Shown: in pieces, positions 1 through 5,614 of the stretch
How the letters are laid out: every line of letters starts with the position of its first letter
How positions within the stretch are numbered: the first letter of the stretch is position 1
DNA from: Nitrospira sp.
GTDB taxonomy: Bacteria; UBA9089; CG2-30-40-21; SBAY01
Reading direction: 5' to 3'
Assembly: GCA_005239945.1 (NCBI GenBank)
Contig: SBAY01000040.1
Span: 1 to 17,033, forward strand
Length of the DNA: 17,033 nucleotides
The notes under the pieces: generated by a model
Database searches by the model: none
Seen by the model: the letters and a program-made list of their open reading frames with translations, nothing else
Told to the model about the DNA's origin: nothing
Position numbers and translations under genes: made by a program

Positions 1-72
1 CTCCCTATGCGTGGGATTTGGTGCTGAGATGGTTGCTAACCTTTACTCAGACCAGACTTTCACTGATAAGAA

Positions 73-174
73 CTAATAAACTTGCTCGGCACACGCATTA
101 ATAATCTCCTGGGCAGTTTGAGGAAGTTTTTTCTTCCATTTTTTAACCTTATTTTCTACGGCAATTTCATACAT
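73..174 (-). CDS. Small ORF downstream of the antitoxin-like gene; possible truncated toxin
   Basis: This 33-residue ORF starts four bases after the stop of the antitoxin-like gene at 179-394. It begins MYEIAVENKVKKWKKK, is strongly basic at first, and ends …NACAEQVY at a TAG. In type II toxin-antitoxin pairs the toxin normally follows the antitoxin at this spacing, so it may be what is left of a toxin. It is far shorter than RelE/ParE-type toxins (about 85-100 residues), and I recognise no toxin motif. The upstream purines (GGGAAGA) make only a weak ribosome binding site. The plus-strand frame from position 2 to the stop at 74-76 is also open from the window edge (…GAEMVANLYSDQTFTDKN), so a convergent gene could end here. 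Apart from that nothing is seen in 1-72. Low confidence that this is a functional gene. Confidence 0.3.
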   Translation of the reverse strand: MYEIAVENKVKKWKKKLPQTAQEIINACAEQVY

Positions 175-178
175 AAAT

Positions 179-394
179 TTAATCTTCCCAGGAGGAATAA
201 TTCCCTTTCTCTACCTCTTTTAAAGCCCGTTTAATATCATTTACAAAGTTCTGTGGTAGATTGTGCGCCAAGTTCATTTCTGCCCTTTTTTCACACAAAC
301 TTAAGAATATTCCCTTTTCCATAGGGGTTAACTGCTCTACAGCCCTAAATATTTCCTGCACAGAGAATTGAATTCTTTTTGCTATAACCGACAT
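179..394 (-). CDS. Antitoxin-like small protein coupled to nuoH
   Basis: This 71-residue soluble protein is rich in charged residues and predicted helical, with the C-terminal segment …DIKRALKEVEKGNYSSWED. That tail, a lysine/glutamate-rich helix ending in a short acidic motif, is typical of small antitoxins in plasmid-stabilisation-type toxin-antitoxin pairs. I cannot assign a named family. Its ATG shares a base with the nuoH stop (TAATG, 392-396), so it is probably translated by ribosomes finishing nuoH. Only a 33-residue ORF follows where a toxin would be expected, so it may be an orphan antitoxin. It is the last identifiable gene of the leftward nuo train before the window edge. Confidence 0.7.
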   Translation of the reverse strand: MSVIAKRIQFSVQEIFRAVEQLTPMEKGIFLSLCEKRAEMNLAHNLPQNFVNDIKRALKEVEKGNYSSWED

Positions 395-1449
395 TATTTA
401 ATCACCATCACCAATCCCGTTATAAGGATGTTAATAAATCCCAGCGGGACTAAGAATTTCCAGCCAAAGGTCATCAATTGGTCAACCCTGACCCGTGGGT
501 AAGTCCATCTAAACCACATAAATATAAAGACAATAGCGTAAGTTTTTATTAAAAACCAGAGTATTGGAGGTAAAATAATCGGCAGTCCTGGAATTCCCTG
601 CCAACCACCTAAAAACAAGGTAGTGCAAACCGCCGAGACGACAAAGATATTGGCATATTCAGCCAAGAAAAACATGGCAAATTTTATGCCGCCGTATTCT
701 GTGTGGAAACCAGCAACCAATTCGGATTCTGCCTCTGGTATATCAAATGGTGCGCGATTACATTCTGCTGTAGCCGCCATTAAATAAAGTAAAAAGCCAA
801 GTGGTTGAAAGCAAATATACCAGATATTCTTTTGTGACTCAACTATATCACCCATTTTTAAAGAACCGGCAATCATTATCACCCCTAAAATCGATAGAAC
901 CATAGCTACCTCGTAACTTACTACCTGAGCCGCTGACCGCATACCACCAAGTAATGAATATTTATTGCCTGAAGACCATCCAGCCATAATTATTCCAATG
1001 ATACCGATACTACCAACTGCTAAAAGATATAAAACCCCGAGGTTTAAATCCTTCACTATTATCCCCGGTGACCAGGGAAGGATAACATAGGCCATCATTG
1101 CCGGGGCAAAAACAATGATTGGTGCCAGAAAGAACATCACCCTGTCTGCAGCTTTAGGCATTAAATTTTCCTTCAATACGAGTTTAATCGCATCCGCTAC
1201 GGTTTGCAAGATGCCGTGAAATCCTACCCGCATTGGTCCCAATCTGTCCTGCATATGAGCGGCGACTTTGCGTTCAGCCAAAACCAACATCATCGTATTA
1301 ACCGCCACAAATCCCGCTACTATTCCTGCCACAACAGCCATAATGACCACAGTCAATACCCAAAATGGAATATCATAATCCAAACAGAGATTTGTCAAGA
1401 AAACATAAATCCTATCAATTAATTCTTGCGTGTTGAATAATAATTCCAT
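394..1449 (-). CDS. nuoH: NADH-quinone oxidoreductase subunit H (complex I membrane subunit)
   Basis: This is the membrane subunit of complex I that sits at the quinone-binding interface and joins the peripheral arm to the proton-pumping arm. The 351-residue length is normal for the family. About eight hydrophobic segments are visible. Two family signatures are present: AERKVAAHMQDRLGPMRVG at about 58-76, and ECNRAPFDIPEAESELVAG at about 229-247, the acidic loop lining the quinone channel. The start is supported by AGGAG six bases upstream, and nuoI ends nine bases before it. The stop overlaps the ATG of the next small gene. It lies downstream of nuoI, whereas nuoH normally precedes nuoI. Identification is very secure. 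Confidence 0.98.
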   Translation of the reverse strand: MELLFNTQELIDRIYVFLTNLCLDYDIPFWVLTVVIMAVVAGIVAGFVAVNTMMLVLAERKVAAHMQDRLGPMRVGFHGILQTVADAIKLVLKENLMPKAADRVMFFLAPIIVFAPAMMAYVILPWSPGIIVKDLNLGVLYLLAVGSIGIIGIIMAGWSSGNKYSLLGGMRSAAQVVSYEVAMVLSILGVIMIAGSLKMGDIVESQKNIWYICFQPLGFLLYLMAATAECNRAPFDIPEAESELVAGFHTEYGGIKFAMFFLAEYANIFVVSAVCTTLFLGGWQGIPGLPIILPPILWFLIKTYAIVFIFMWFRWTYPRVRVDQLMTFGWKFLVPLGFINILITGLVMVIK

Positions 1450-1458
1450 TTTATCTCC

Positions 1459-1902
1459 TTACTTCTTATACTTTGTTACCTCAGGTGATTTATAAAGTCC
1501 CTCTTTGGTATAAATCATGCCAGCACGGTTGTAGCAGGCTAATTCATATTCACCGGTCATAGTCAGTGCATTTTTCGGGCAGGCCTCGACACATAATCCA
1601 CAAAATAGGCATCTGGCAATATCTATTTCAAAAGAGATAACCTCTTTATTATAATCCTCGCCTTCTCCAGTAACAATTTTTATCGCCCTGGAAGGGCATA
1701 TTCGGGCACATAAACAACAACCTACGCATCGCTCCTTCCCTTCCTCATTCAACAGCAATCTTTCTAATCCCCTATAGCGATTTGCTACTGTCCATCGCTG
1801 ACGAGGATATTGTAAAGTAACCGATGGCACAAATAAATGCCAACAGGTAACCGCAAGTCCTCTTATAAGCTCTATAATCGAAATAATTATATTTTGCCGC
1901 AT
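1459..1902 (-). CDS. nuoI: NADH-quinone oxidoreductase subunit I (2x[4Fe-4S] ferredoxin-like)
   Basis: This is the ferredoxin-like subunit of complex I that passes electrons through two [4Fe-4S] clusters toward NuoB. Both cluster motifs are complete: CVGCCLCARICP and CLFCGLCVEACP, each CxxCxxCxxxCP. The N-terminal amphipathic region (…IELIRGLAVTCWHLF) docks NuoI on the membrane side in known structures, and the …VTLQYP… segment before the clusters is also family-typical. An ATG at 1912-1914 would add four residues but has no ribosome binding site. The ATG at 1900-1902 has GAGG six bases upstream, so I use it (147 residues). The gene lies between the CBS gene and nuoH, which reverses the usual H-I order. 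Confidence 0.95.
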   Translation of the reverse strand: MRQNIIISIIELIRGLAVTCWHLFVPSVTLQYPRQRWTVANRYRGLERLLLNEEGKERCVGCCLCARICPSRAIKIVTGEGEDYNKEVISFEIDIARCLFCGLCVEACPKNALTMTGEYELACYNRAGMIYTKEGLYKSPEVTKYKK

Positions 1903-1947
1903 TTTTATCCTCATTTTATAGGTGTCTTATTAAATGTTCAATAAGTC

Positions 1948-2373
1948 CTATATGTTTTCAGCTAATATCTTAACAATATCCGTTGTAGAGAGTAATCCAG
2001 CAGGGAAATATTTTGTCTCCCCTTCCTTGCCATAGACCCCTTTTACCTCTTCCTGAATCAACAACCGATGTATTTTTTTCTCCCGCATTATCTGGCATGC
2101 CTCTGCTAAGGTACTTTCTTTATTGACAGTAATTGGGTTATGGGTCATAATATCTTTAACCTTTATTTTAGTCAAATCCTCACCAAATACCTTCATCACA
2201 TCTGTATCAGAGACAACGCCAACCAATCCTTCCTGAGATGATGTCACGGCTAATCCACTCACCTTATTATCTACCATAATTCTAACCGCTTGAGCAACAG
2301 AGGCATTCTCAGGGATAATCAATACCCCTCTGGCCATTATTTCTCTTACCTTTATAGGTTTCAAGTCCTTCAT
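1948..2373 (-). CDS. Two-CBS-domain protein inside the nuo cluster
   Basis: This 141-residue soluble protein consists almost only of a Bateman module. The first CBS motif covers about residues 8-65 (VREIMARGVLIIPENASVAQ … GVVSDTDVMKVF). The second covers about 72-139 (VKDIMTHNPITVNKESTLAE … GLLSTTDIVKIL). Both keep the 'G(V/L)(V/L)S.TD(V/I)' strand-helix turn that contacts adenosyl ligands in this family. CBS pairs bind AMP, ATP, NAD(H) or S-adenosylmethionine and act as energy sensors. A strong site, AAAGGAGG, precedes the ATG. It sits between nuoD and nuoI, where genes for other complex I subunits often lie. A role sensing nucleotide charge to tune complex I is an inference; stand-alone CBS proteins have many roles. 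Confidence 0.95.
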   Translation of the reverse strand: MKDLKPIKVREIMARGVLIIPENASVAQAVRIMVDNKVSGLAVTSSQEGLVGVVSDTDVMKVFGEDLTKIKVKDIMTHNPITVNKESTLAEACQIMREKKIHRLLIQEEVKGVYGKEGETKYFPAGLLSTTDIVKILAENI

Positions 2374-2429
2374 CGTTACCTCCTTTGGATGGTAGAAAAA
2401 TTATTCTCTCTCTACATCTTTACTACCCA

Positions 2430-3608
2430 CTATCTATCTATCTCCCCCAAAACAATATCCAGACTACCAATGATAGCCACGACATCTGCGACCATCATCC
2501 CACCTTCAATCATCTTATAAATAGATTGAAGATTGGCAAAAGACGGTGGTCGGATTTTCAATCGATATGGTTTATTCGAGCCATCGGAAACGATATAAAA
2601 TCCAAGTTCTCCTTTGGGCGCCTCAATACAGGCATAAACCTCTTTTTTGGGTGGTTTAAACCCTTCGACGACTAATTTAAAATGGTGGATGAGTGCTTCT
2701 ATATCCGTCAACACTCGTTCTTTGGGTGGAGGAACAATTTTAGCCGCGTTGGCGATAAAATCACCACCAGGGATTTTGGCGATGGCCTGCTTGACAATTT
2801 TACAGCTTTGCCGCATCTCCTCCATTCGCACCAAATACCGGTCATAGACATCCCCGACCCCTCTACCTGTAGGAATATCAAATTCCAGTTCATCATAGAC
2901 ACAATAAGGTTCTGCCTTACGAATATCCCATTTAACCCCACTGCCGCGTAGAGAAGGGCCCGAGAGGCTATAATTAATCCCATCCTCGGCTGATATGATT
3001 CCAACAAATTGCGTTCGTCTAAGCCAGATCTCGTTTTTAGTCAATAATGCCTCGTATTCATCCACCTTTTTGGGAAATATTTTCACAAATTTTTCTACCT
3101 TTTCGACAAACCCTGCAGGTATATCTTGTGGCAAACCACCTATTCTAAAACAGGAGGTAGTAAATCGAGCCCCACAAAACAACTCATAGATGTCTAAAAT
3201 TGCCTCTCTTTCACGGAAGGCGTATAAAAATGGTGTATAGGCACCAATATCCAGGGCATGCGTGCCAATCCAGACAAGGTGAGAAGCAATCCTATTTAGT
3301 TCAGTGAGAATTACCCGAATGTAGCTTGCCCGCTTGGGCACTTCTAACCCAAGTAATTTCTCTACAGCCAAACAATAGGCCAGGTTATTGGAAACCGCGG
3401 CTAAATAATCCAACCTATCCGTTACAGGCAAAAATTGGGCGTAGGTCATATCCTCTGCCAATTTCTCGATACCCCGGTGTAAATAACCAATATCTGGAGT
3501 AACCTTAGTAATTATTTCCCCATCTAAATTTAACACCAGCCGCAAAACACCATGTGTGCTTGGGTGTTGCGGTCCCATATTAATTATCATTTCTTGTGTC
3601 TCAGGCAT
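2430..3608 (-). CDS. nuoD: NADH-quinone oxidoreductase subunit D (49-kDa quinone-site subunit)
   Basis: This is the peripheral-arm subunit that forms most of the quinone-reduction pocket with NuoB and NuoH. The 392-residue length is normal. The N-terminal GPQHPSTHGVLRL loop carries His15 and His19, the latter matching the conserved quinone-pocket histidine. DRLDYL carries Tyr68, matching the conserved quinone-binding tyrosine. The protein ends in the expected …GSLDIVLGEIDR. It is a separate gene, not fused to NuoC. Only a weak AGAGGG precedes the ATG. The 191-bp gap upstream, where nuoC normally abuts nuoD, holds a possible promoter and the left end of the inserted TIR/PIN block, so expression after the insertion may depend on sequences there. 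Confidence 0.98.
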   Translation of the reverse strand: MPETQEMIINMGPQHPSTHGVLRLVLNLDGEIITKVTPDIGYLHRGIEKLAEDMTYAQFLPVTDRLDYLAAVSNNLAYCLAVEKLLGLEVPKRASYIRVILTELNRIASHLVWIGTHALDIGAYTPFLYAFREREAILDIYELFCGARFTTSCFRIGGLPQDIPAGFVEKVEKFVKIFPKKVDEYEALLTKNEIWLRRTQFVGIISAEDGINYSLSGPSLRGSGVKWDIRKAEPYCVYDELEFDIPTGRGVGDVYDRYLVRMEEMRQSCKIVKQAIAKIPGGDFIANAAKIVPPPKERVLTDIEALIHHFKLVVEGFKPPKKEVYACIEAPKGELGFYIVSDGSNKPYRLKIRPPSFANLQSIYKMIEGGMMVADVVAIIGSLDIVLGEIDR

Positions 3609-3777
3609 ATTTATTACCCTCTTAGTAATCGGTCAGCCATTAGAGGCAAGCCTCCATCCCGAACTCCGAATCCAGCTAAACATAATCCTTCCCACCAATC
3701 ACTAACCCATTACCTTTACTTTTATTATAATGTTAATCTTGCAAATTCTTCTACTGGAACCGTAATCATTTTCTTTG

Positions 3778-3806
3778 ATTATACGCTGTGCCGTGCCTAT
3801 CACCAA
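3778..3806 (-). promoter_or_regulatory. Possible promoter reading outward into nuoD
   Basis: On the minus strand a perfect TATAAT (3778-3783) is preceded after 17 bases by TTGGTG (3801-3806), which shares only TTG with the consensus -35. The -10 overlaps the outer end of the left inverted repeat of the inserted block, so the element could supply transcription to nuoD, which it separated from nuoC. A second TATAAT at 3724-3729 has no credible -35. Confidence 0.3.
3779..3799. repeat. Left 21-bp inverted repeat flanking the TIR/PIN block
   Basis: The plus strand reads TTATACGC, three variable bases (TGT), then GCCGTGCCTA. The reverse complement of 4980-5000 reads TTATACGC, AAA, GCCGTGCCTA, so 18 of 21 positions match in inverted orientation. 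This copy ends one base before the PIN gene's stop codon. No target-site duplication is obvious in the flanks. Confidence 0.75.
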
Positions 3807-4192
3807 ATCACATCTAAACCAATATCTCTTAAGCCAATATCTCTCAGAGATTCATCACGAGTTATTAAAGGGAACTTCAAATGCATCGAGGTAGCAGCGA
3901 TTAATCTATCCCAGGGGTCTGGAACTATTTCTTTTGGAATTATTCTACTTTTCTTAATTATTGGTAAACATATTGGCTCTATCCGATAATTCCTTGAAGA
4001 AGATATTATCCTAAGAAAGCCGTCAAAATCAACAATAATCTTTTTCTTTTCAATGAGATAAAGTAATTCAAAAAAGAGGATACATGGAATAATGATATAT
4101 TTTTCACTTAAAATTCTTTTTGCTTCTTTGGAAAGTTTAGGATTGTCTGTCATATACCATATTAAAGCATGAGTATCAGTAACATATTCCAT
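3800..4192 (-). CDS. PIN-domain ribonuclease toxin (VapC-like)
   Basis: This is a 130-residue PIN-domain protein, which in the VapC group is a Mg2+-dependent RNase toxin. The acidic residues are in place: Asp6 in TDTHALIWY, Glu42 in FFELLYL, Asp95 in PDPWDRLIAATS, and Asp113 in LITRDESL. I use the ATG at 4190-4192. It overlaps the stop of the upstream gene (TAATG) and has GGAGG at correct spacing inside that gene's last codons; an ATG 15 bases further upstream is less likely. The C-terminus reads LRDIGLRDIGLDVIW, where the family normally has one such unit, so five residues appear duplicated. Together with the preceding gene it forms a VapBC-like toxin-antitoxin pair. Confidence 0.9.
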   Translation of the reverse strand: MEYVTDTHALIWYMTDNPKLSKEAKRILSEKYIIIPCILFFELLYLIEKKKIIVDFDGFLRIISSSRNYRIEPICLPIIKKSRIIPKEIVPDPWDRLIAATSMHLKFPLITRDESLRDIGLRDIGLDVIW

Positions 4193-4485
4193 TACCATTC
4201 CCTCCATTTCTCTTCAAGTTTTTTTAGCAACTCCTGACGCGATTCTTTAATATCTTCCTCTGTAATATTTATGCTTTTCCAAACACCTCCCAATTGTATC
4301 CAATCTCGTTTATTCTCAAATTCTTTTAATTCTTCTGAAAATGGAATAATAGCAATGGCACAAATATCACCTTGTTTATTCCACCATAATTTAAATCGTC
4401 CAGACTCTTTTGTGGGTTTGCCCCTCACAGCTCGAATTTTTAACAATAACTTATCCTTTGAAGGTAGATATGAAATCGCTTTCAT
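4192..4485 (-). CDS. Putative antitoxin of the PIN pair (VapB-like position)
   Basis: This 97-residue protein begins MKAISYLPSKDKLLLKIRAV and ends in a charged helix (…ESRQELLKKLEEKWREW). I do not recognise the N-terminal family. Its size, its position just upstream of a PIN gene with a TAATG overlap, and the helical acidic/basic tail all fit a type II antitoxin. An ORF from 4536 is possible, but its first 17 residues are merely the overlap with the TIR gene. The ATG at 4485 has GGAGAG directly upstream and is preferred. Even so it overlaps the last 35 bases of the TIR gene, so the three genes look translationally linked. Confidence 0.75.
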   Translation of the reverse strand: MKAISYLPSKDKLLLKIRAVRGKPTKESGRFKLWWNKQGDICAIAIIPFSEELKEFENKRDWIQLGGVWKSINITEEDIKESRQELLKKLEEKWREW

Positions 4486-4960
4486 TTTTCTTCTCTCCAG
4501 AAAGTAATAACAGAAAAGCAAGAATACCACCTGCAATGAGTAATGCTTTCTCCTGCTCCTCTTTTTTTAACTTCAGTGACTTCACATAAGTAGAAGTTTT
4601 AATCAAAGATTGTTGAGGTTGATAAGAATTGTATTCAATATACTCTTTGCCCTTCAACGAGGCTAACTCTTTCTCATCTATCCCCTTTTCTACGAGAGGA
4701 ATAAGAGGTCTGTCACACTTCAATGCATATCCTATTTCTTGTTGAACCCAATTTGACCTGATACCATTTTGCGTCAATAAAACAACCACACAATCAGACT
4801 TCTCTATCTTATCAAAAATCTTTTTGTCAATTTGTTGACCTGGAGATAGATACCACTCTGCAACTAATACTTCTACTCCAAATTTTGAAAGGATATTTGC
4901 AAGTTTAATTACTAATCCTTGGTCTTGAGTACTGTGACTTATAAAAACTTTATAGGCCAT
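4451..4960 (-). CDS. TIR-domain protein with C-terminal membrane helix
   Basis: This 169-residue protein starts MAYKVFISHSTQDQ, the classic first strand and loop of a TIR domain (roughly residues 1-115). SNWVQQEIGYAL carries a tryptophan and then a glutamate four residues later (Glu75 from this start), matching the catalytic-glutamate helix of NAD-cleaving TIR domains. A hydrophobic stretch, ALLIAGGILAFLLLLSG (about 139-155), follows a lysine-rich helix and should anchor the protein in the membrane. Bacterial TIR proteins often cleave NAD+ or make signal nucleotides in phage defence; that activity here is inferred. The ATG at 4958-4960 has GGAGG five bases upstream and is preferred over a TTG four codons earlier. 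It heads the TIR/antitoxin/PIN block. Confidence 0.92.
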   Translation of the reverse strand: MAYKVFISHSTQDQGLVIKLANILSKFGVEVLVAEWYLSPGQQIDKKIFDKIEKSDCVVVLLTQNGIRSNWVQQEIGYALKCDRPLIPLVEKGIDEKELASLKGKEYIEYNSYQPQQSLIKTSTYVKSLKLKKEEQEKALLIAGGILAFLLLLSGEKKNESDFISTFKG

Positions 4961-4979
4961 TTTTACCTCCAAATTTATT

Positions 4980-5000
4980 TAGGCACGGCTTTGCGTATAA
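4980..5000. repeat. Right 21-bp inverted repeat flanking the TIR/PIN block
   Basis: The plus strand reads TAGGCACGGC, TTT, GCGTATAA, the mirror of the repeat at 3779-3799 with three central mismatches. It lies 19 bases upstream of the TIR start codon, so the two repeats bracket exactly the three-gene block, about 1.2 kb. No transposase lies between them. Confidence 0.75.
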
Positions 5001-5043
5001 CTTGTTTATCTCCAAACTACTTCGTTTTTTGTCCTATTCTGGG

Positions 5044-5073
5044 ATTATAGACGAAGTATTTCGTCTCTCCCAA
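5044..5073 (-). promoter_or_regulatory. Candidate TIR-block promoter with operator-like dyad in the spacer
   Basis: On the minus strand TTGGGA (5068-5073) and a perfect TATAAT (5044-5049) are 18 bases apart. The spacer is filled by the perfect dyad AGACGAA-4 bases-TTCGTCT (5049-5066), where a repressor could block polymerase. The expected transcript would start near 5037, about 75 bases before the TIR start codon and outside the right inverted repeat. The dyad has no T-tract on the transcribed strand, so it is not a good terminator. Confidence 0.4.
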
Positions 5074-5075
5074 CT

Positions 5076-5189
5076 TTAGAGCGACGCCAGAGACAACTCA
5101 ACTTGCTTACCAGTAGATTCATTGATTACTACCAGATTACCTTCATCTTCGCGTCTCAATTGGTCATTCGTATTAAGCAATCTCTTCAT
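5076..5189 (-). CDS. 37-residue ORF translationally coupled to hicA
   Basis: The ATG at 5187-5189 shares a base with the hicA stop (TAATG). The product begins MKRLLNTNDQLRRED and continues with a beta-like stretch (GNLVVINESTGKQVELSL), ending …ASL. The composition looks like real coding sequence: mixed polar and hydrophobic residues and no run of odd codons. I recognise no family. It could be a genuine small protein of the HicBA operon or the stump of a longer gene cut off when the region was rearranged, since its stop lies three bases from the candidate promoter of the next block. Confidence 0.45.
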   Translation of the reverse strand: MKRLLNTNDQLRREDEGNLVVINESTGKQVELSLASL

Positions 5190-5383
5190 TACCTGATTTT
5201 TATAATTGGGATACCTAAATCTTTACAAATCGCTCTGGCAGTAAATGTATTAATTTCTCTATGTCTGGGTACGGTAACCGATTCGTTAGTTGCTGGATTA
5301 TAAAACAGTGTATGTCTTCTGCCTTCACGTTCAATTTCACATCCATTTTCCATTAAATATTGAAAAAGTTCTGTTCTTTTCAT
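5189..5383 (-). CDS. hicA: HicA family mRNA interferase toxin
   Basis: This 64-residue protein matches HicA in length and layout. It has an N-terminal KRTELFQYLMENGCEIEREGRRHTLF (shown here in part: …GRRHTLF) with His24 at the catalytic position, then the beta strand ESVTVPRHREI and the C-terminal …DLGIPIIKIR helix. HicA has a double-stranded-RNA-binding-like fold and degrades mRNA until HicB neutralises it. The start overlaps the hicB stop by four bases (ATGA, 5380-5383). Antitoxin-first order is the less common but well-known arrangement for this family. Confidence 0.93.
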   Translation of the reverse strand: MKRTELFQYLMENGCEIEREGRRHTLFYNPATNESVTVPRHREINTFTARAICKDLGIPIIKIR

Positions 5384-5595
5384 ACATTTACCAATATTTT
5401 TTCTTCGAGAACCTTTTCATAACCTTCAAGGGAATGTCTATAGTTAGATTCAATAACCATCGTTATGGCTTCTTTTAAGTTTTCTTTGACTTCTTCTATG
5501 GTCTTCCCTTGTGAATGGGCACCAGGTAATTCCTTAACAAAACCTGCATACCAGTCATCACTTTTTACGATAGTCAGTGTGTAATTAGTTGACAT
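5380..5595 (-). CDS. hicB: HicB family antitoxin (short form)
   Basis: This 71-residue protein has the partial RNase H-like fold of HicB. Strands YTLTIVKSDDWYAGFVKELPG are followed by AHSQGKTIEEVKENLKEAI, with the conserved glycine/small-residue turn and helix, then a short C-terminal tail (EGYEKVLEEKILVNV). There is no C-terminal helix-turn-helix or ribbon-helix-helix DNA-binding domain, so this is the short form and it may not autoregulate alone. An AAGGAG precedes the ATG by about six bases. The gene begins 19 bases after nuoC ends, which puts the pair on the nuo transcript. Confidence 0.93.
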   Translation of the reverse strand: MSTNYTLTIVKSDDWYAGFVKELPGAHSQGKTIEEVKENLKEAITMVIESNYRHSLEGYEKVLEEKILVNV

Positions 5596-5614
5596 GTAAG
5601 CTCCTTACAATCTC

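Noticed and set aside
2647..3189. Plus-strand ORFs opposite nuoD
   Set aside because: They overlap the well-supported nuoD reading frame and show no domain features or ribosome binding sites.
3609..3799. Short ORFs in the gap upstream of nuoD
   Set aside because: The best minus-strand frame is only 16 codons (MFSWIRSSGWRLASNG). The stretch looks like dispersed intergenic sequence with a GAGGC-AA-GCCTC mini-hairpin.
3779..5000. Integron attC sites as an explanation for the flanking repeats
   Set aside because: The repeats are inverted rather than direct, are only 21 bases long, and lack the paired R and L core boxes of attC. No integrase is visible.
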